Positions 49,317-59,954 of a stretch of DNA of 64,000 bases are shown here, piece by piece. The stretch is from Trichoderma breve. Lineage: Eukaryota > Ascomycota > Sordariomycetes > Hypocreales > Hypocreaceae. Each line of letters begins with the position of its first letter. Within the stretch, counting starts at the first letter, position 1. A program made the position numbers and the translations under genes. The notes beneath the pieces were generated by a model. It was not told the origin of the DNA. It did not search any database and worked only from the letters and a program-made list of their open reading frames with translations. The stretch is from positions 5,022,001-5,086,000 of the forward strand of contig NC_079234.1 of the NCBI RefSeq assembly GCF_028502605.1, in the 5' to 3' direction.

Positions 49317-51389
49317 ATGGCTGGTCCAGATCAATCCACCAGCCCCTCGCTCCAATCTGGCGGGGGTTCAGGCTCAGGCCAACGAACCATTGAAGCCCTC
49401 AGCACCAACACGCTCGCTTACCTCAAGCGCCTCTTCGAATCCCACGCAACTCCAGACGGGAAATGGACAGCCGAGCAGGCCAGAGTCTTTGTGCAGAAGG
49501 TCCAGGGCCACGATGTCACCGCCGACGACGCTGCGGCACAGCTGCTCAGCACGCCGGACCTCGACCTCAGCGGCTTCCTGGCGTTCATGACTTCTTCTCA
49601 CAGCAATGCCGTGCTGCCGATGAAGAAGGAGGACTTTTCATGGCCGCTGTCCAGCTACTTCATCAGCTCCAGCCACAACACGTATCTGACGGGCAACCAG
49701 CTGTCGAGTGATAGCACCACTGGGGCTTACACCAACGTCCTGCTGAGAGGATGTCGGTGCGTTGAGATTGACGTGTGGGATGGTGATGAGAGTGATGCGG
49801 AGACTTCTTCAGAGAGTGATACAAGCGACGATGAGTCTGCTGCTAAGAAGGCAGCCCTCAAGGAGAAGAAAAAGAAAGAGAAGAAGGAAAAGAAGGAAGC
49901 CAAGGAAGGCGAAAAGAAGGGCGGGTGGAGCGATCAACTGAGGAGCAAGATGGACAAGATAAACATTGGCAAGAAGATTGAAAAGATGGAGGAGAAGGCG
50001 ACCGAGAAGGTGGCCGAGATAGAGGAGGCCGTCACGAGAAAGCCAGACCCCAACGCCGTTATAGAGCCAAGAGTGCTGCACGGATATACACTCACCAAGG
50101 ACGTTCCCTTCAGAAAGGTTTGCGAGGCTATCCGCGACAGCGCATTCGTCGCCTCCGAAATGCCGCTCATTGTCAGCTTGGAAGTCCACTGCAGCGCCAA
50201 GCAGCAGATTGTCATGGTGGACATCATGAAGGAGGTCTGGGACGGCCTGCTGGCGCCGGAGCCCGACGCCGAGATCGAAGCCCTGCCCAGCCCCGAAGCC
50301 CTGCGGCGAAAGATCCTCATCAAGGTGAAATACGTCCCTCCAGGCACGCCCCTGGACAAGGTCGACACCATCCGCAGCGAGCAGGTCCCCATGCCATCCG
50401 CCGGCCCGCCGCCGAAGCCCGCAAAGACCATCCAGGAGCTCGCCCGGCTCGCCATCTACACCCAGGGCGTCACCTTCAAGGGCTGGACGCAGCCAGAGGC
50501 CACGATGCCGACGCACATCTTCTCCATCTCCGAGAAGAAGTTCATCGACTACCATGAGAAGCAGTGGTCCGTCCTCTTCAACCACAACAAGCGCTATCTC
50601 CTGAGAGCCTACCCTGCCGGCTTCCGCATCGGGTCCTCCAACCTCAACCCGGCCATCTTCTGGGGCGGAGGCGCTCAGATCATCGCACTGAACTGGCAAG
50701 AGACGGATGAAGGCATGATGCTCAACGAGGGCATGTTTACCGGAACAGGGGGCTATGTTCTCAAGCCAGAAGGTAAGTCTACATCGTGCTACTACTTACA
50801 ACCACCGCAATCATGTGATATTTCATGATATAAAACAAGTACAATTCCTCAACTAATGGCTTCTTCGACAGGATACCGCCCCAAACCAACCGCAGCAGAA
50901 GACGCCGCCAGCCCCATCGCCATCACCCGCAAAACCGCCACCCTGGTATTCACCTTCCTCTCCGCCCAAAACATCCCCCTCCCTGCCGGCGAGAAGTCCG
51001 CAAAGGGCTTCAAGCCCTACATCAAAGTCGAGCTCCACGCCGAGGGCTCCAAAAACAGCCACGCCCAGAGCGACGGCCACGTCCACGAGAGCGAGTACAA
51101 GGTCCGCACCAAGACGCACAAGGGCCGCGACCTTGATCTCGGAGCAGAGAAGCTCGAGTTCAAGGCGATCCCGGGGCTAGTCGAAGAACTCACTTTTGTG
51201 AGATTTACGATCCGGGATGATGAGATTGGTAGGGATGATTTAGCCGCCTGGGCATGCATAAGGCTTGACAGGCTGGGCCAAGGATACAGGTTCGTACACT
51301 TGAGGAATACAAGGGGAGAGGCAACGGATGGAGCAATACTAGTCAAGGTGGAAAAACTTGTAGTAGAGAAACCTTTAAGCAAGCAGTAG
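49317..51389 (+). CDS. phosphoinositide-specific phospholipase C
   Basis: Exons 49317-50772 and 50872-51389 give 657 aa. The protein has a degenerate EF-hand-like region (residues about 25-100), then the X box with catalytic His120 ('SSSHNTYLTGNQ'), Ca2+-site Glu150/Asp152 ('RCVEIDVWDG') and second catalytic His255 ('HGYTLT'). 'PLIVSLEVHCS' follows, then a short X-Y linker, the Y box ('YLLRAYPAGFRIGSSNLNP') and a C-terminal C2 domain. The enzyme hydrolyses PIP2 to IP3 and diacylglycerol at membranes. There is no N-terminal PH domain. An unusual Lys/Glu/Ser-rich insertion (residues about 157-248) splits the X box between the Ca2+ site and the second catalytic histidine. All catalytic residues are intact. 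Confidence 0.95.
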
Positions 51390-51556
51390 ATGAACTTTGT
51401 TTTTGTTATTTTGTTCGTCAAGGGTTTACTTTATGAAAACCTTGGAAAGGATCTCAATAGACAGATTCTGCATCCATGCCGAGATCGTCATTAGATCAAA
51501 CTATTACTTCCATGTCTCTCAGCTCAACCTATTCCATCCTCCCACGTATTATTATT

Positions 51557-52290
51557 TTAGTAGTTATCACCGCCCGAGTTGCCGCCACGGCTGCCCATGT
51601 GCGACACCTTGTCCTTCACCTTCTCGAAAAGGCCTTCACCCTTGTGGCCACCAGAGCGTTGGCCCGAAGACTCGTACTCGTTGCGGTTGCTAGAGCCATA
51701 CGACTCGGTGCCTTGGCCTTGGCTTTGGCCATAGGTATCTGATGAGCCATATGACGAATCTCCCTGGCGGCCGCTAGATCCAAAAGAAGAGTCTTGGTTA
51801 CGGGAGGAGCCGTAGGTGTCATTGCCTCCAGAGCCAAAGTTATCATTGCCGCCGGAGCCATAGGTGTTTCCTCCAGACCCAAACGAGTCATTGCCAGAGC
51901 TGCCGTAGTTACCTCCAGAGCCGAACTCGCCCTGGCCACCGGTACCAAATGAGCTGTCGTCGTTACGACGGTTGCCAGAGCCGAATTGGTTTCCACCAGA
52001 GCCGTATGAATCTCCCCCAGAGCCGAAAGAGTCTCCTCCGGAGCCATATTGCTGGTTTCCACCAGAGCCGAAAGAATCTCCTCCGGAGCCGAAGTTGTCG
52101 TCATTACGGCGAGACTGATCGGTGTTAGTAATTGAACTGCGAGCTGGACATATCACTTCATCTCAAAGTATCGTGTTAACTCACGCCGTACTATAACATC
52201 CAAGAGATTAGTTCGTGTTCAATTGACGACAGATCGGGGGGCGAAAGATATCAAACTCACGTTATCGTTGTTGTCACCACCGTAAGACAT
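51557..52290 (-). CDS. Gly/Ser/Asn-rich repeat protein, Ddr48-like
   Basis: Exons 52261-52290, 52185-52190 and 51557-52114 give 197 aa. The body is a degenerate repeat of (F/Y)GSGG(D/N)x, running for about 110 residues, followed by SSYGSS-like units and a short charged tail 'GEGLFEKVKDKVSHMGSRGG' with helix potential. It resembles yeast Ddr48-type stress proteins in composition and in the SYGSS motif, but composition alone cannot prove orthology. Exon 2 is only 6 nt (Tyr-Gly), flanked by two 70-nt introns, each with GTGAGT, a CTAA-type branch site and a YAG acceptor. Skipping it also keeps the frame. The protein is likely disordered. Confidence 0.85.
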
Positions 52291-54733
52291 TTTGAATGGT
52301 ATTTGTGATTATGTAGAGGTTTGTTGTATGATGGTAATGGCCGAGATTCGATTGAAGACTTTGTCTTTGAATTGTTCTACACGTAATGGGACATGTCACA
52401 CCCCTATATATACCAGAGGGATGGAGGGAGATGCGCCATAAGCACCTGTCGCATTCATACTCAAAGCTATCCAACTTAGACGAGGTCAGTATGTTCTGGA
52501 TAGCTAGCTACTACGGCACACGCCACCGGGTGTCTGGAGAGAGTCCCCACCGGAATGCTGATGCAGCTGAATAGCATTGGCCTCGACTCACTGGAAGAGA
52601 GCACGACATAGGCAAAATAGTATCAAGACACCCCGGCACAGCTGAAATCGTCATTGACGTATCCAATATTCCCCAGATACCCCGCCAACCGGGCATGCCC
52701 AGCTGTAAACCCCCTGTTAGTGGCCCTGCGTTATACTCTTCGCGGGAACGTTTGGCGAGCTAGAGCTCCATTGTCAACATTTTTTTGCTTCTTCCTTGAT
52801 GCAGATGCTCAATTTCCTGGACAGGCTATGTCTTGCCCATCTCCCCTATCTGAGGAGCTCATAGCCAGCTTTCTCTCAGGATGAGCCCTGTAGTACTGGA
52901 TGGCTTGCGCTTCCCCCCATCTTGTCCCGGCATGTCCGCAGGAATTCCAGCAAGATTCGGGTGCTGATGGGCAAGTGGCGTTGTTAGTTCCTGATCTTTG
53001 CGATGAGAGGTTGCCGTCGTCATCTAAGATAAAAGCTTCGCAAGAGTTGGCGGCGGGGTAATAACGGGTTGGATAAAGAGCAGTGCCTCGCTGGAACTCG
53101 GATGAGCGCATCTTGCGATGATTTAGCTGCAGATCTGGAGACGCTAGCTAAATGGACGGATTGAGCCATCTACGTACTAAACAAAGAAGCCATACCGGCG
53201 ATACGCCTAGCCGAAAGGGCCGTTAGGCAAAGGCACTCACCACGTTCATCAAGCAGTGGTTCCTGCGAGCCAAAGACCATTGGAGTGGAATGTTAATTGC
53301 GCACGCAAGGAGGGGCCTCCGGGTTTGATGATGTGATGCCCGGCCAATCTGTTGCCGATCCCGATGCTCGTTCGCTGCAGCATGATGAGGCGAAGGAGGT
53401 GGGTGTTGATAGTAAAAGGAGGGGTCTGGTTTTTGCTTTGAATAGAAACTTGAGTGAGATATGACGCGACATGGCATCATTGGCAAAACAAGAGTGTTTT
53501 GGTCGAGAGCGATCATGGTTGATGTTGAGGGCCATTGTGAGGACATCCGTGTTCAAAGATAACGCAGTATTGCATCATTCGGGTTGGACCGGTATCTCAT
53601 CGTGACATTGTGACTGGCATTGCTGGAGGTAGGCGTGCAATTGGATTGGAATTGCGAAAAGTTACCGCATGCGGCCGGAAAGAGTTAATCAAGATGTGAT
53701 GGTAACGAAGGATGTACGATTGGGGGATTGCCTGTTGAATATCAGGATGTGTCCAATTGGTTGGATATCAGTTGGTGGTGATGAGTTTGAAGTCATCACG
53801 ATGTGTAAAGAAGAGAGAGAAAAAAGAAAAGAAAGGAAAAGGGTTGGAAAACGAAGCCCAAATGCACCTTCCTCGGCTTAGGTATGTCTGTTTGCCTGTT
53901 TGTGCTTGTGAGAATCTGGGAAAGTGTGATCTTTTGTTCAATTGGCAAGAGGAGTCTACATGCATACGTACCTCTACCAGGTAGTGAGGTACTAGGTAGT
54001 GATCGAAGAGAGCCGAATGTACATGTACTGTTGAACAACATGTGTCATGGATATTATAAGTCTTGGTCAAAATTGCCTATAATTAAGCCATTCATCTATC
54101 TAGAGATTGATAAGGCATTCTAGCTGGCCTAAATACATGTAGGTAGCAAATAGTTCAGAATCCACACGTGCAATATTCATCCCCCTTGCCCTTGGTCTCA
54201 TCATTATGTTTGAGATTGCAATACAGCAGAGATCCCAACGGATTCGACTCACAATCCACCAAGTCCTTGCACACCTCAAAATCCCTTGTATTGTAACTGA
54301 TGTAAATGTAGATGTAGGTGTTGGCTGGGGCTCATACTTTGTCCTAGGCCTCAGTTGTGAAATGGTTTAACCGTTATGTATGGGACAAACAACGCGAAGC
54401 CCAAAACTCATGGAACGAAGCAAGCCTTGTTGAAGAACAATTTCTTTTTTTTTCGTCTATGTTCAAGTGTATTAATCCTATGTATTTTAAAGGCCCTCGT
54501 ATATATCCTCACCAGCCTGGGATCATGCTGCATTTCCCACAGCAGTATATATCATCGCCAAACAAAAATGCGCCATGTAACCGTCTCCTAAAAACTAATA
54601 TTGCTTGCATAAATCACACGCTTATCCATGTCAGACGAACAGACTCCAACATCAGCGAATAAGTCTAAGAAGTCCCCGTTTGCATTGCCCCTATACCACC
54701 GCATCTCCGTCATGCATGATGCATCCCATATCC
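52291..54733. other. intergenic region, no gene seen
   Basis: This contains the promoter of the glycine-rich protein and the 3' flank of the Pex8-like gene. Small open frames (for example 53223-53546 -, 54605-55036 +) have no domain; the latter overlaps the Pex8-like gene antisense. Confidence 0.55.
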
Positions 54734-56821
54734 TCACAACTTGCTAGCCACCTGGTCATTAGACACAATTGCGCCGCTCATCATGGCTGCTTCTTGTGCG
54801 GGCTTGGAGACGAATATCTCCCTTCCGCCTTGATCCGCCCACCAGGCGACTCCGATTGCTGCTCTTTCTACATCCATCTCTCCATTGATGAGAATGTCCC
54901 AGAACCGCTTCTTCACTGGTGCCCGAAGCTCGGGATCCGCAATCATATTCAACGTCTGTGCCGTAATGGTAAGCCATTCTTCCACCAAATGCAGAGGCAC
55001 GGAAGGCAGCGTATCAACCAGGGCCATAGTCAGTGAACTCTGTTCTGAGCAAGGCTCTGGGGCTTCCTTGGCAGCATCCTCTGGCAAAGTACCATCTGGC
55101 GATGCAGCATCCGGGGTTTGGGGCAGAAGAGCGGTGCCTGCGGTGGCGATGGAAGCCCGAAGCATCTCGAGGAGAGTTTCCGCAAGATGAGGCTCCATTG
55201 CGGCGATGGGGTTAGGCGGAGAGACGATTTGCATGACAGTCTTGTAGGCGACTCGGAATTGCCGTGGGGAAATTTGTTGAGGGAAGGACTCGAATAGCTT
55301 GACAATATAAAAGGGAGTAATGTCAATGGTGAGTGAGCTGTGCTGCGGGCAGGAGAGGACAGAGAGAATGGCGCTGTGGGAGGATTCAAAGAGTTCGACC
55401 GTGGACGGGGTCATTGGGCCTTCATGAGAAAGGTATGCAGTCGCTGGCTTGATGATGAGAGCCTCGCAAGCTGCTGTAGAGAGCACCAGGGGCAAGTGTT
55501 CGGCAACATTCAGGTAAAACAGATCCAGCGTCCTTGCGAGGTGTGTGATAGGAGCTGTAGGAGCCTCGAGGGGGCGAATCTCCCTGAGGAGCAGCTCACA
55601 TGCAGCAGGATGCCGGGAGAGGCTGTCGATGGAGGTTAGGTAGCTGAAAGTATACACCTGGAAAGCGCTGTTGTTGTTCCGGTTGGAGATGAAATAAAGA
55701 TTCCGCAGAATGTTTAGTGACTTGGCAGCAATTTCTGAGGCAGCTACGGGATTCAACATGCGATGATCGAGTAGACTGCGAGAAACGATGGCCTGTAGAA
55801 CAGCCACGGCGCCAAACAGCAGCTTTCGAAAGACTCCCCACAGCACTGGCCACGTCTTCTGGAGTGTCTCAAGGCTCAGCTTGTTGGCCTCAAACGCAGG
55901 ATCAATGTCGTTGAACCGGTTCGACCGCCAGGCGTCCAATACTTGACGCGAGAAAACCAGCAGCGCATCCTGTGCAGCCAAGACAATGTTCGTGTCAGTG
56001 GCGTGCAGGGCCGCGTAGGCTGCAAGCTTCGATAACGGGCCAATATTTCCCATCAGAGGTCGCTGGTCCATGGCCTGCAGTAGTTGGAACGAGGGCGTCT
56101 GCGAGGTCCAGGAGAGCTGCTGGCCGGGAGCTTCAGTGATGCTCTCTCCAATAACCTGAAGAAATTGGCCTTCACAAAAGCCTTCTGGGCCGGTGAGAGC
56201 CCAGATAGTGACGGGCAATAACTCATTGCAGTTGATCTGGGCCTTGTGGAAATCGGAGAGCAGAGGAAACGAGAAGTTGAGTGCCAACGCAATTGAAGCG
56301 CCAGCGAGCGGTCCATCCTGTCGATGGCTCTCCAGCGCCATATTTGCCGCTAGCACAACCGCCTGCCCAAGGATCCCTCTGAGGCTGCTGGATAGTGCAC
56401 GTCTATCGTTGCCCTCCATACCCATGAGGACGCCCGTCAGAACCAGCAGATGTTGCCACCGTTTTGAATATTCATCTGCGCCCTTAACAACCGCCCGCGT
56501 CCAGGCATCGCACTTGATAGCACCTCCCTCGAGAGGCCGGCCTTCCAGCTTGTTCTTGTCGTTGAGAGCCTCCTGCTCGCAAACGCGGATCGCGGCGCTG
56601 TTGTAGATGCTGATGATGCGGACCGAGGTGCGCAGTCCATCGTGCCTCTCCCATATTGCAGGAGCTGTCAGCAGCTGGGACGTGAGAACGCCGAGGTTCA
56701 GCGGGTTGGAGAGCTGCGAGAGCAGGTGTGCGGTCGTGCCGATGATTTGTTCCGTCTTGGCCGCATCGTGAAGCTCCTGATAATACTGCAGGACGGTGTT
56801 GAGGAGTTGGTCAGCAGGCAT
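54734..56821 (-). CDS. pex8: Pex8-like peroxin ending in PTS1 (SKL)
   Basis: This single-exon frame codes for 695 aa, an all-helical protein ('LLNTVLQYYQELHDA' near the start), with HEAT-like helical pairs throughout. It ends 'DQVASKL': Ser-Lys-Leu is the classical peroxisomal targeting signal type 1. Length, helical make-up and the SKL end agree with Pex8, an intraperoxisomal peroxin that links docking and RING complexes and helps unload Pex5. I assign Pex8 from these features and family memory, not from alignment, so a different peroxisomal matrix protein remains possible. The gene is divergent from the TMEM170-type gene. Confidence 0.82.
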   Translation of the reverse strand: MPADQLLNTVLQYYQELHDAAKTEQIIGTTAHLLSQLSNPLNLGVLTSQLLTAPAIWERHDGLRTSVRIISIYNSAAIRVCEQEALNDKNKLEGRPLEGGAIKCDAWTRAVVKGADEYSKRWQHLLVLTGVLMGMEGNDRRALSSSLRGILGQAVVLAANMALESHRQDGPLAGASIALALNFSFPLLSDFHKAQINCNELLPVTIWALTGPEGFCEGQFLQVIGESITEAPGQQLSWTSQTPSFQLLQAMDQRPLMGNIGPLSKLAAYAALHATDTNIVLAAQDALLVFSRQVLDAWRSNRFNDIDPAFEANKLSLETLQKTWPVLWGVFRKLLFGAVAVLQAIVSRSLLDHRMLNPVAASEIAAKSLNILRNLYFISNRNNNSAFQVYTFSYLTSIDSLSRHPAACELLLREIRPLEAPTAPITHLARTLDLFYLNVAEHLPLVLSTAACEALIIKPATAYLSHEGPMTPSTVELFESSHSAILSVLSCPQHSSLTIDITPFYIVKLFESFPQQISPRQFRVAYKTVMQIVSPPNPIAAMEPHLAETLLEMLRASIATAGTALLPQTPDAASPDGTLPEDAAKEAPEPCSEQSSLTMALVDTLPSVPLHLVEEWLTITAQTLNMIADPELRAPVKKRFWDILINGEMDVERAAIGVAWWADQGGREIFVSKPAQEAAMMSGAIVSNDQVASKL

Positions 56822-57241
56822 CGTGATGCATCTGCTGCGACGCGGCTCGAATGCGAATGCGAATGCGCTCCCGTGATAGGCGATGAAGTTGTTGTTGTTT
56901 GATTGAATGGATTGAAATCAAAAGGCTGGTTGCAGACGCGGTTGATGCTGTGGTTTAGCGCATGCTTTTGCCGAGGCTCTAGAAGTGACGTCTCCGGGGG
57001 ACCCACCCGAAATTACCGTCTGGTCTCTTTAGCGACATGCTACAGCAGCTCTGCAGCTAGGAGAGGCTCGCCATTGTGCATCATACAACGAACGACATAC
57101 ATGTACCGTCACCGGCAATCCCAGTGCGGGAGAGAGCAGCGGAAAGGGAGACATTTCAACAGGCAAGCTGCGTCTATGCTACGCTAACAGCAAGATTGAG
57201 TATTAACAAGGAGCCTGCAGTCAACACTCTCGATCGCGCAG
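56822..57241. promoter_or_regulatory. divergent promoter, Pex8-like / TMEM170-type
   Basis: This is 420 bp between opposite start codons. No named motif was identified. Confidence 0.5.
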
Positions 57242-57731
57242 ATGACGCGCCGGCTGAATCCTCCCGCAAACTACACCACTCCTCCGTTCCCGTCCCTCAA
57301 CGTCCACACTCTGTTCGATGCCACGCCCGACAAGAGATACACGCTCTTCTTCATCGGCGACGTCTGGCGCTTCACAGTAATATGGACTCTCATCACGTTC
57401 GCGCTGTTCCACCTCGGCGCCGTCTTCATCGCCATGTTCACGCACGGGTCCAGGAAGAAGTCGTCATGGAAGTATCTCTGGATGACGCCGATTGTCTATC
57501 TGGTGGTCGCCGGGCTTGAAGCTCTACTCTCTGGCACCATTACCGGAGTTATGTCAGTACTAGATGGACCGCCGAACAAGTAAAACGGGGAAATGCTGAC
57601 TGCTATGTAGGCTGGGCGCTGTTTACCAGGCGGGATACTACGAGATGAATACTTGGATTCCCTGTACCTGGGGCTTCATCAACGTTCTTACGCTCATCAT
57701 CTCCTCCTTTTCGATTCAGGGAGGCCTGTGA
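57242..57731 (+). CDS. TMEM170-type integral membrane protein
   Basis: Exons 57242-57552 and 57611-57731 give 143 aa, joined by a 58-nt intron (GTCAGT...TAG) that splits a Met codon. Three to four hydrophobic segments are visible: 'VIWTLITFALFHLGAVFIAMF', 'YLWMTPIVYLVVAGLEALL', a glycine-bearing 'GTITGVMLGAVYQAGY', and 'WGFINVLTLIISSFSIQGG'. This layout and the 'FxxxFWRxxxWTL'-like start match the TMEM170 family. Human TMEM170A affects ER and nuclear envelope shape; the fungal role is not established. Unspliced, the frame would end in 113 codons and lose the last membrane segment. Confidence 0.88.
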
Positions 57732-58842
57732 AGAGCGGCAACCTGAAAACTCGAGTTATGATTCAACCAATGAGAAGAATACCAAATTCGCCATTTCATG
57801 GAGCAACCTCACGTTTGACGCCACGTTTATTACTCTACCACACGGCACACGGAGAGATTTTATCCATTGCATCGACACATCGGAGTACCACTTGTCTGTT
57901 CCAATAACAGTTCGCTTCTACTGCTCTGGTTTCATCCAAGAAGTTAGTCTAGAGCTAGCACAAACTCAACAAAGAGACAATGAGGTAAAACTTGACGGAC
58001 TGCTGCAGTATGTTAGATGTATTGACATAGATAGAAACCACGTCGAAACCAACTAGCAACAGCCAGAGCCGAAAGTCGCCGATGAGACCAGATCGCGGAG
58101 AGAGCGATGGATTGTGGAGACTCCAGAGTCTGTTGGTTACGCTACCTCTTGGCGTTGTAGACGTTGTCAAACAGATTCAGCCCTGTGGCATTCATCTGAG
58201 ACACAGCCACTTGATACGTGCCGCCAAGAAGCCATTGAAGCCTAGATAGTACATCAAGTAATTAAGGTTTTGAGACGACATGGAACAATCAAGTGCAGTT
58301 CAAGTCTTTGAATTTAATATAGATGATGAATCCCTCACTGAATGATCGCCAATGCCACAAGTATCAATGGTGTAGCTGCCAAGGTGTGGCCACTGGCTAG
58401 CCCCAGAACTGCGCCCCTGAGAATCTCCCGCTGCAAGGCCCTGAGCCCCACCACAAACCGCCCGTAAGCAACTCTCGCCATGGCCAGGCCTTGACACTTG
58501 CGCTGCCGCAATACACGCATTGTTCTCTACGGAACAATCCTCGCGAAAACACCACAACTTCTCAATCTCTCCGTTACCGTGCCCATCTTCAGCGTTATTT
58601 TTAGGACCCGAAATTCTCCGTGCGCGGCCTGTCCGAGCTGTGAAGCTGAAATTCCGTCTACGTATCCTCACGTGCGGGTTCGCATAAAAAAACCACATAT
58701 CAAGACGTTATCGCCATATCTAAAACCATCACGAGGGACCATGATATAGACACTCACCCTCGACGACTTAGTCTCGCCGACTCCAGCAAACTCTTTTCGT
58801 TTCACCGGAAATCTCACCCCTAAAGAAAGAAAGAGAAAACAC
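57732..58842. other. intergenic region
   Basis: Frames on the minus strand at 58300-58698 and 58335-58520 overlap in different phases; the latter encodes a 61-aa hydrophobic-ended peptide. Neither has a family signature, so no gene is called. Confidence 0.5.
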
Positions 58843-59667
58843 ATGCAATCCACCATGGCAAACTCATTCGCCCCCCAATCCAACCATCACGACGACCTCC
58901 CCCCCTTCCTCTCAGATCCCAGCCGCAACGCTCGCCAGCCCGAAAACCCCCTCAAGCCCTTCTTACCGGGCCAGCCCAAGTCGCTCTCCGGAATCGCCCT
59001 CCGCGCATTTTGCCTGGGCATCACCTTCGCCATCAGCGCCGTCGGCATCGTGAGCGTCCTGCTCTTCACGGACAGCCCCATCTGGCGCGTCCCCTTCTTC
59101 CTCCTCGCCCTCTCCGCTTTTCACTTCCTGGAGTTTTGGACCACGGCCGAGCGCAACACCGCCGTCGCAAGCATCGACAGCTTTCTGCTCACGGCGAACT
59201 GGCCGTCCTACGCCATCGCCCACTCCGCCGCCTTTGTAGAGTGTACGATTGTCTCTGCCTTCTTCCCTGACCGGCATTGGGCGCCCTTTGGCTCTGGCCA
59301 AGCGCTTCTCCTCATTGGCCTCTTCATGGTCCTCATCGGCCAGGCTGTTCGCTCCCTGGCGATGCTGCACGCTGGGGCTAGTTTCAACCACCAAATCCAG
59401 AACAGGAGGGCGCAAACGCATCTTCTCGTAACGACGGGCATTTATGGGTGGATAAGACATCCTAGTTACTTTGGATTCTTTTACTGGGGCTTGGGCACGC
59501 AGCTCGTGCTGGGCAATGTGCTCTGCTTTTTTGCTTATTCGGCTGTGCTGTACTGGTTTTTCCGGGGCAGAATCATCCATGAAGAAGGAAAATTGGTCGA
59601 ATTCTTTGGCGACGACTATGTAAGCTACAGGAAGAGAGTCGGTACACTGATGCCCTTTATACGATAG
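58843..59667 (+). CDS. ste14: protein-S-isoprenylcysteine O-methyltransferase
   Basis: This single exon codes for 274 aa (270 if the second ATG at 58855 is used). It is an ICMT-family membrane enzyme: several membrane helices, 'FHFLEFWTTA', 'GQAVRSLAMLHAGASFNH', then the signature 'GIYGWIRHPSYFGFFYWGLG' with the Arg-His-Pro S-adenosylmethionine site and the closing 'RIIHEEGKLVEFFGDDYVSYRKR'. Ste14 methylates the prenylated C-terminal cysteine of Ras, Rho and a-factor-type pheromones at the ER. Length fits fungal orthologues. The gene is convergent with the DGAT1-type gene. Confidence 0.96.
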   Translation: MQSTMANSFAPQSNHHDDLPPFLSDPSRNARQPENPLKPFLPGQPKSLSGIALRAFCLGITFAISAVGIVSVLLFTDSPIWRVPFFLLALSAFHFLEFWTTAERNTAVASIDSFLLTANWPSYAIAHSAAFVECTIVSAFFPDRHWAPFGSGQALLLIGLFMVLIGQAVRSLAMLHAGASFNHQIQNRRAQTHLLVTTGIYGWIRHPSYFGFFYWGLGTQLVLGNVLCFFAYSAVLYWFFRGRIIHEEGKLVEFFGDDYVSYRKRVGTLMPFIR

Positions 59668-59954
59668 AGTTAGAAAGACAGTGGGCTTGACTGTGGGGAG
59701 GAATCATGGTAATAATCCAACTAGCATTGCTCAGCATTTATAGAGGTTGCGAATCGAGAATATGAATCGTCATATCTTATAATATCCATCAATTTCCATT
59801 TTTTGTGTATTCCTCACACTTGAATGAGCCGAGAATATAATCAAAAGTCCACCTATCCCGTGTATCTTTTACGTGTGTATATCTATGGATGTCTTTATCA
59901 ATATTCGATCCAAAACCGCTGTATAAATGTCCAAAGCGAAACCCCAGGCCCGCG

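Noticed and set aside
49809..50699. 296-codon open frame on the - strand
   Set aside because: It lies antisense to the PLC gene, which has GC-rich third positions; no domain is seen in it.
58300..58698. Overlapping minus-strand frames, one ending in a hydrophobic stretch
   Set aside because: Two phases overlap without a convincing splice to join them, no family signature is present, and no promoter-like signal was found.
58963..59580. 205-codon open frame on the - strand
   Set aside because: It is the mirror of Ste14 with low-complexity Glu/Arg content.
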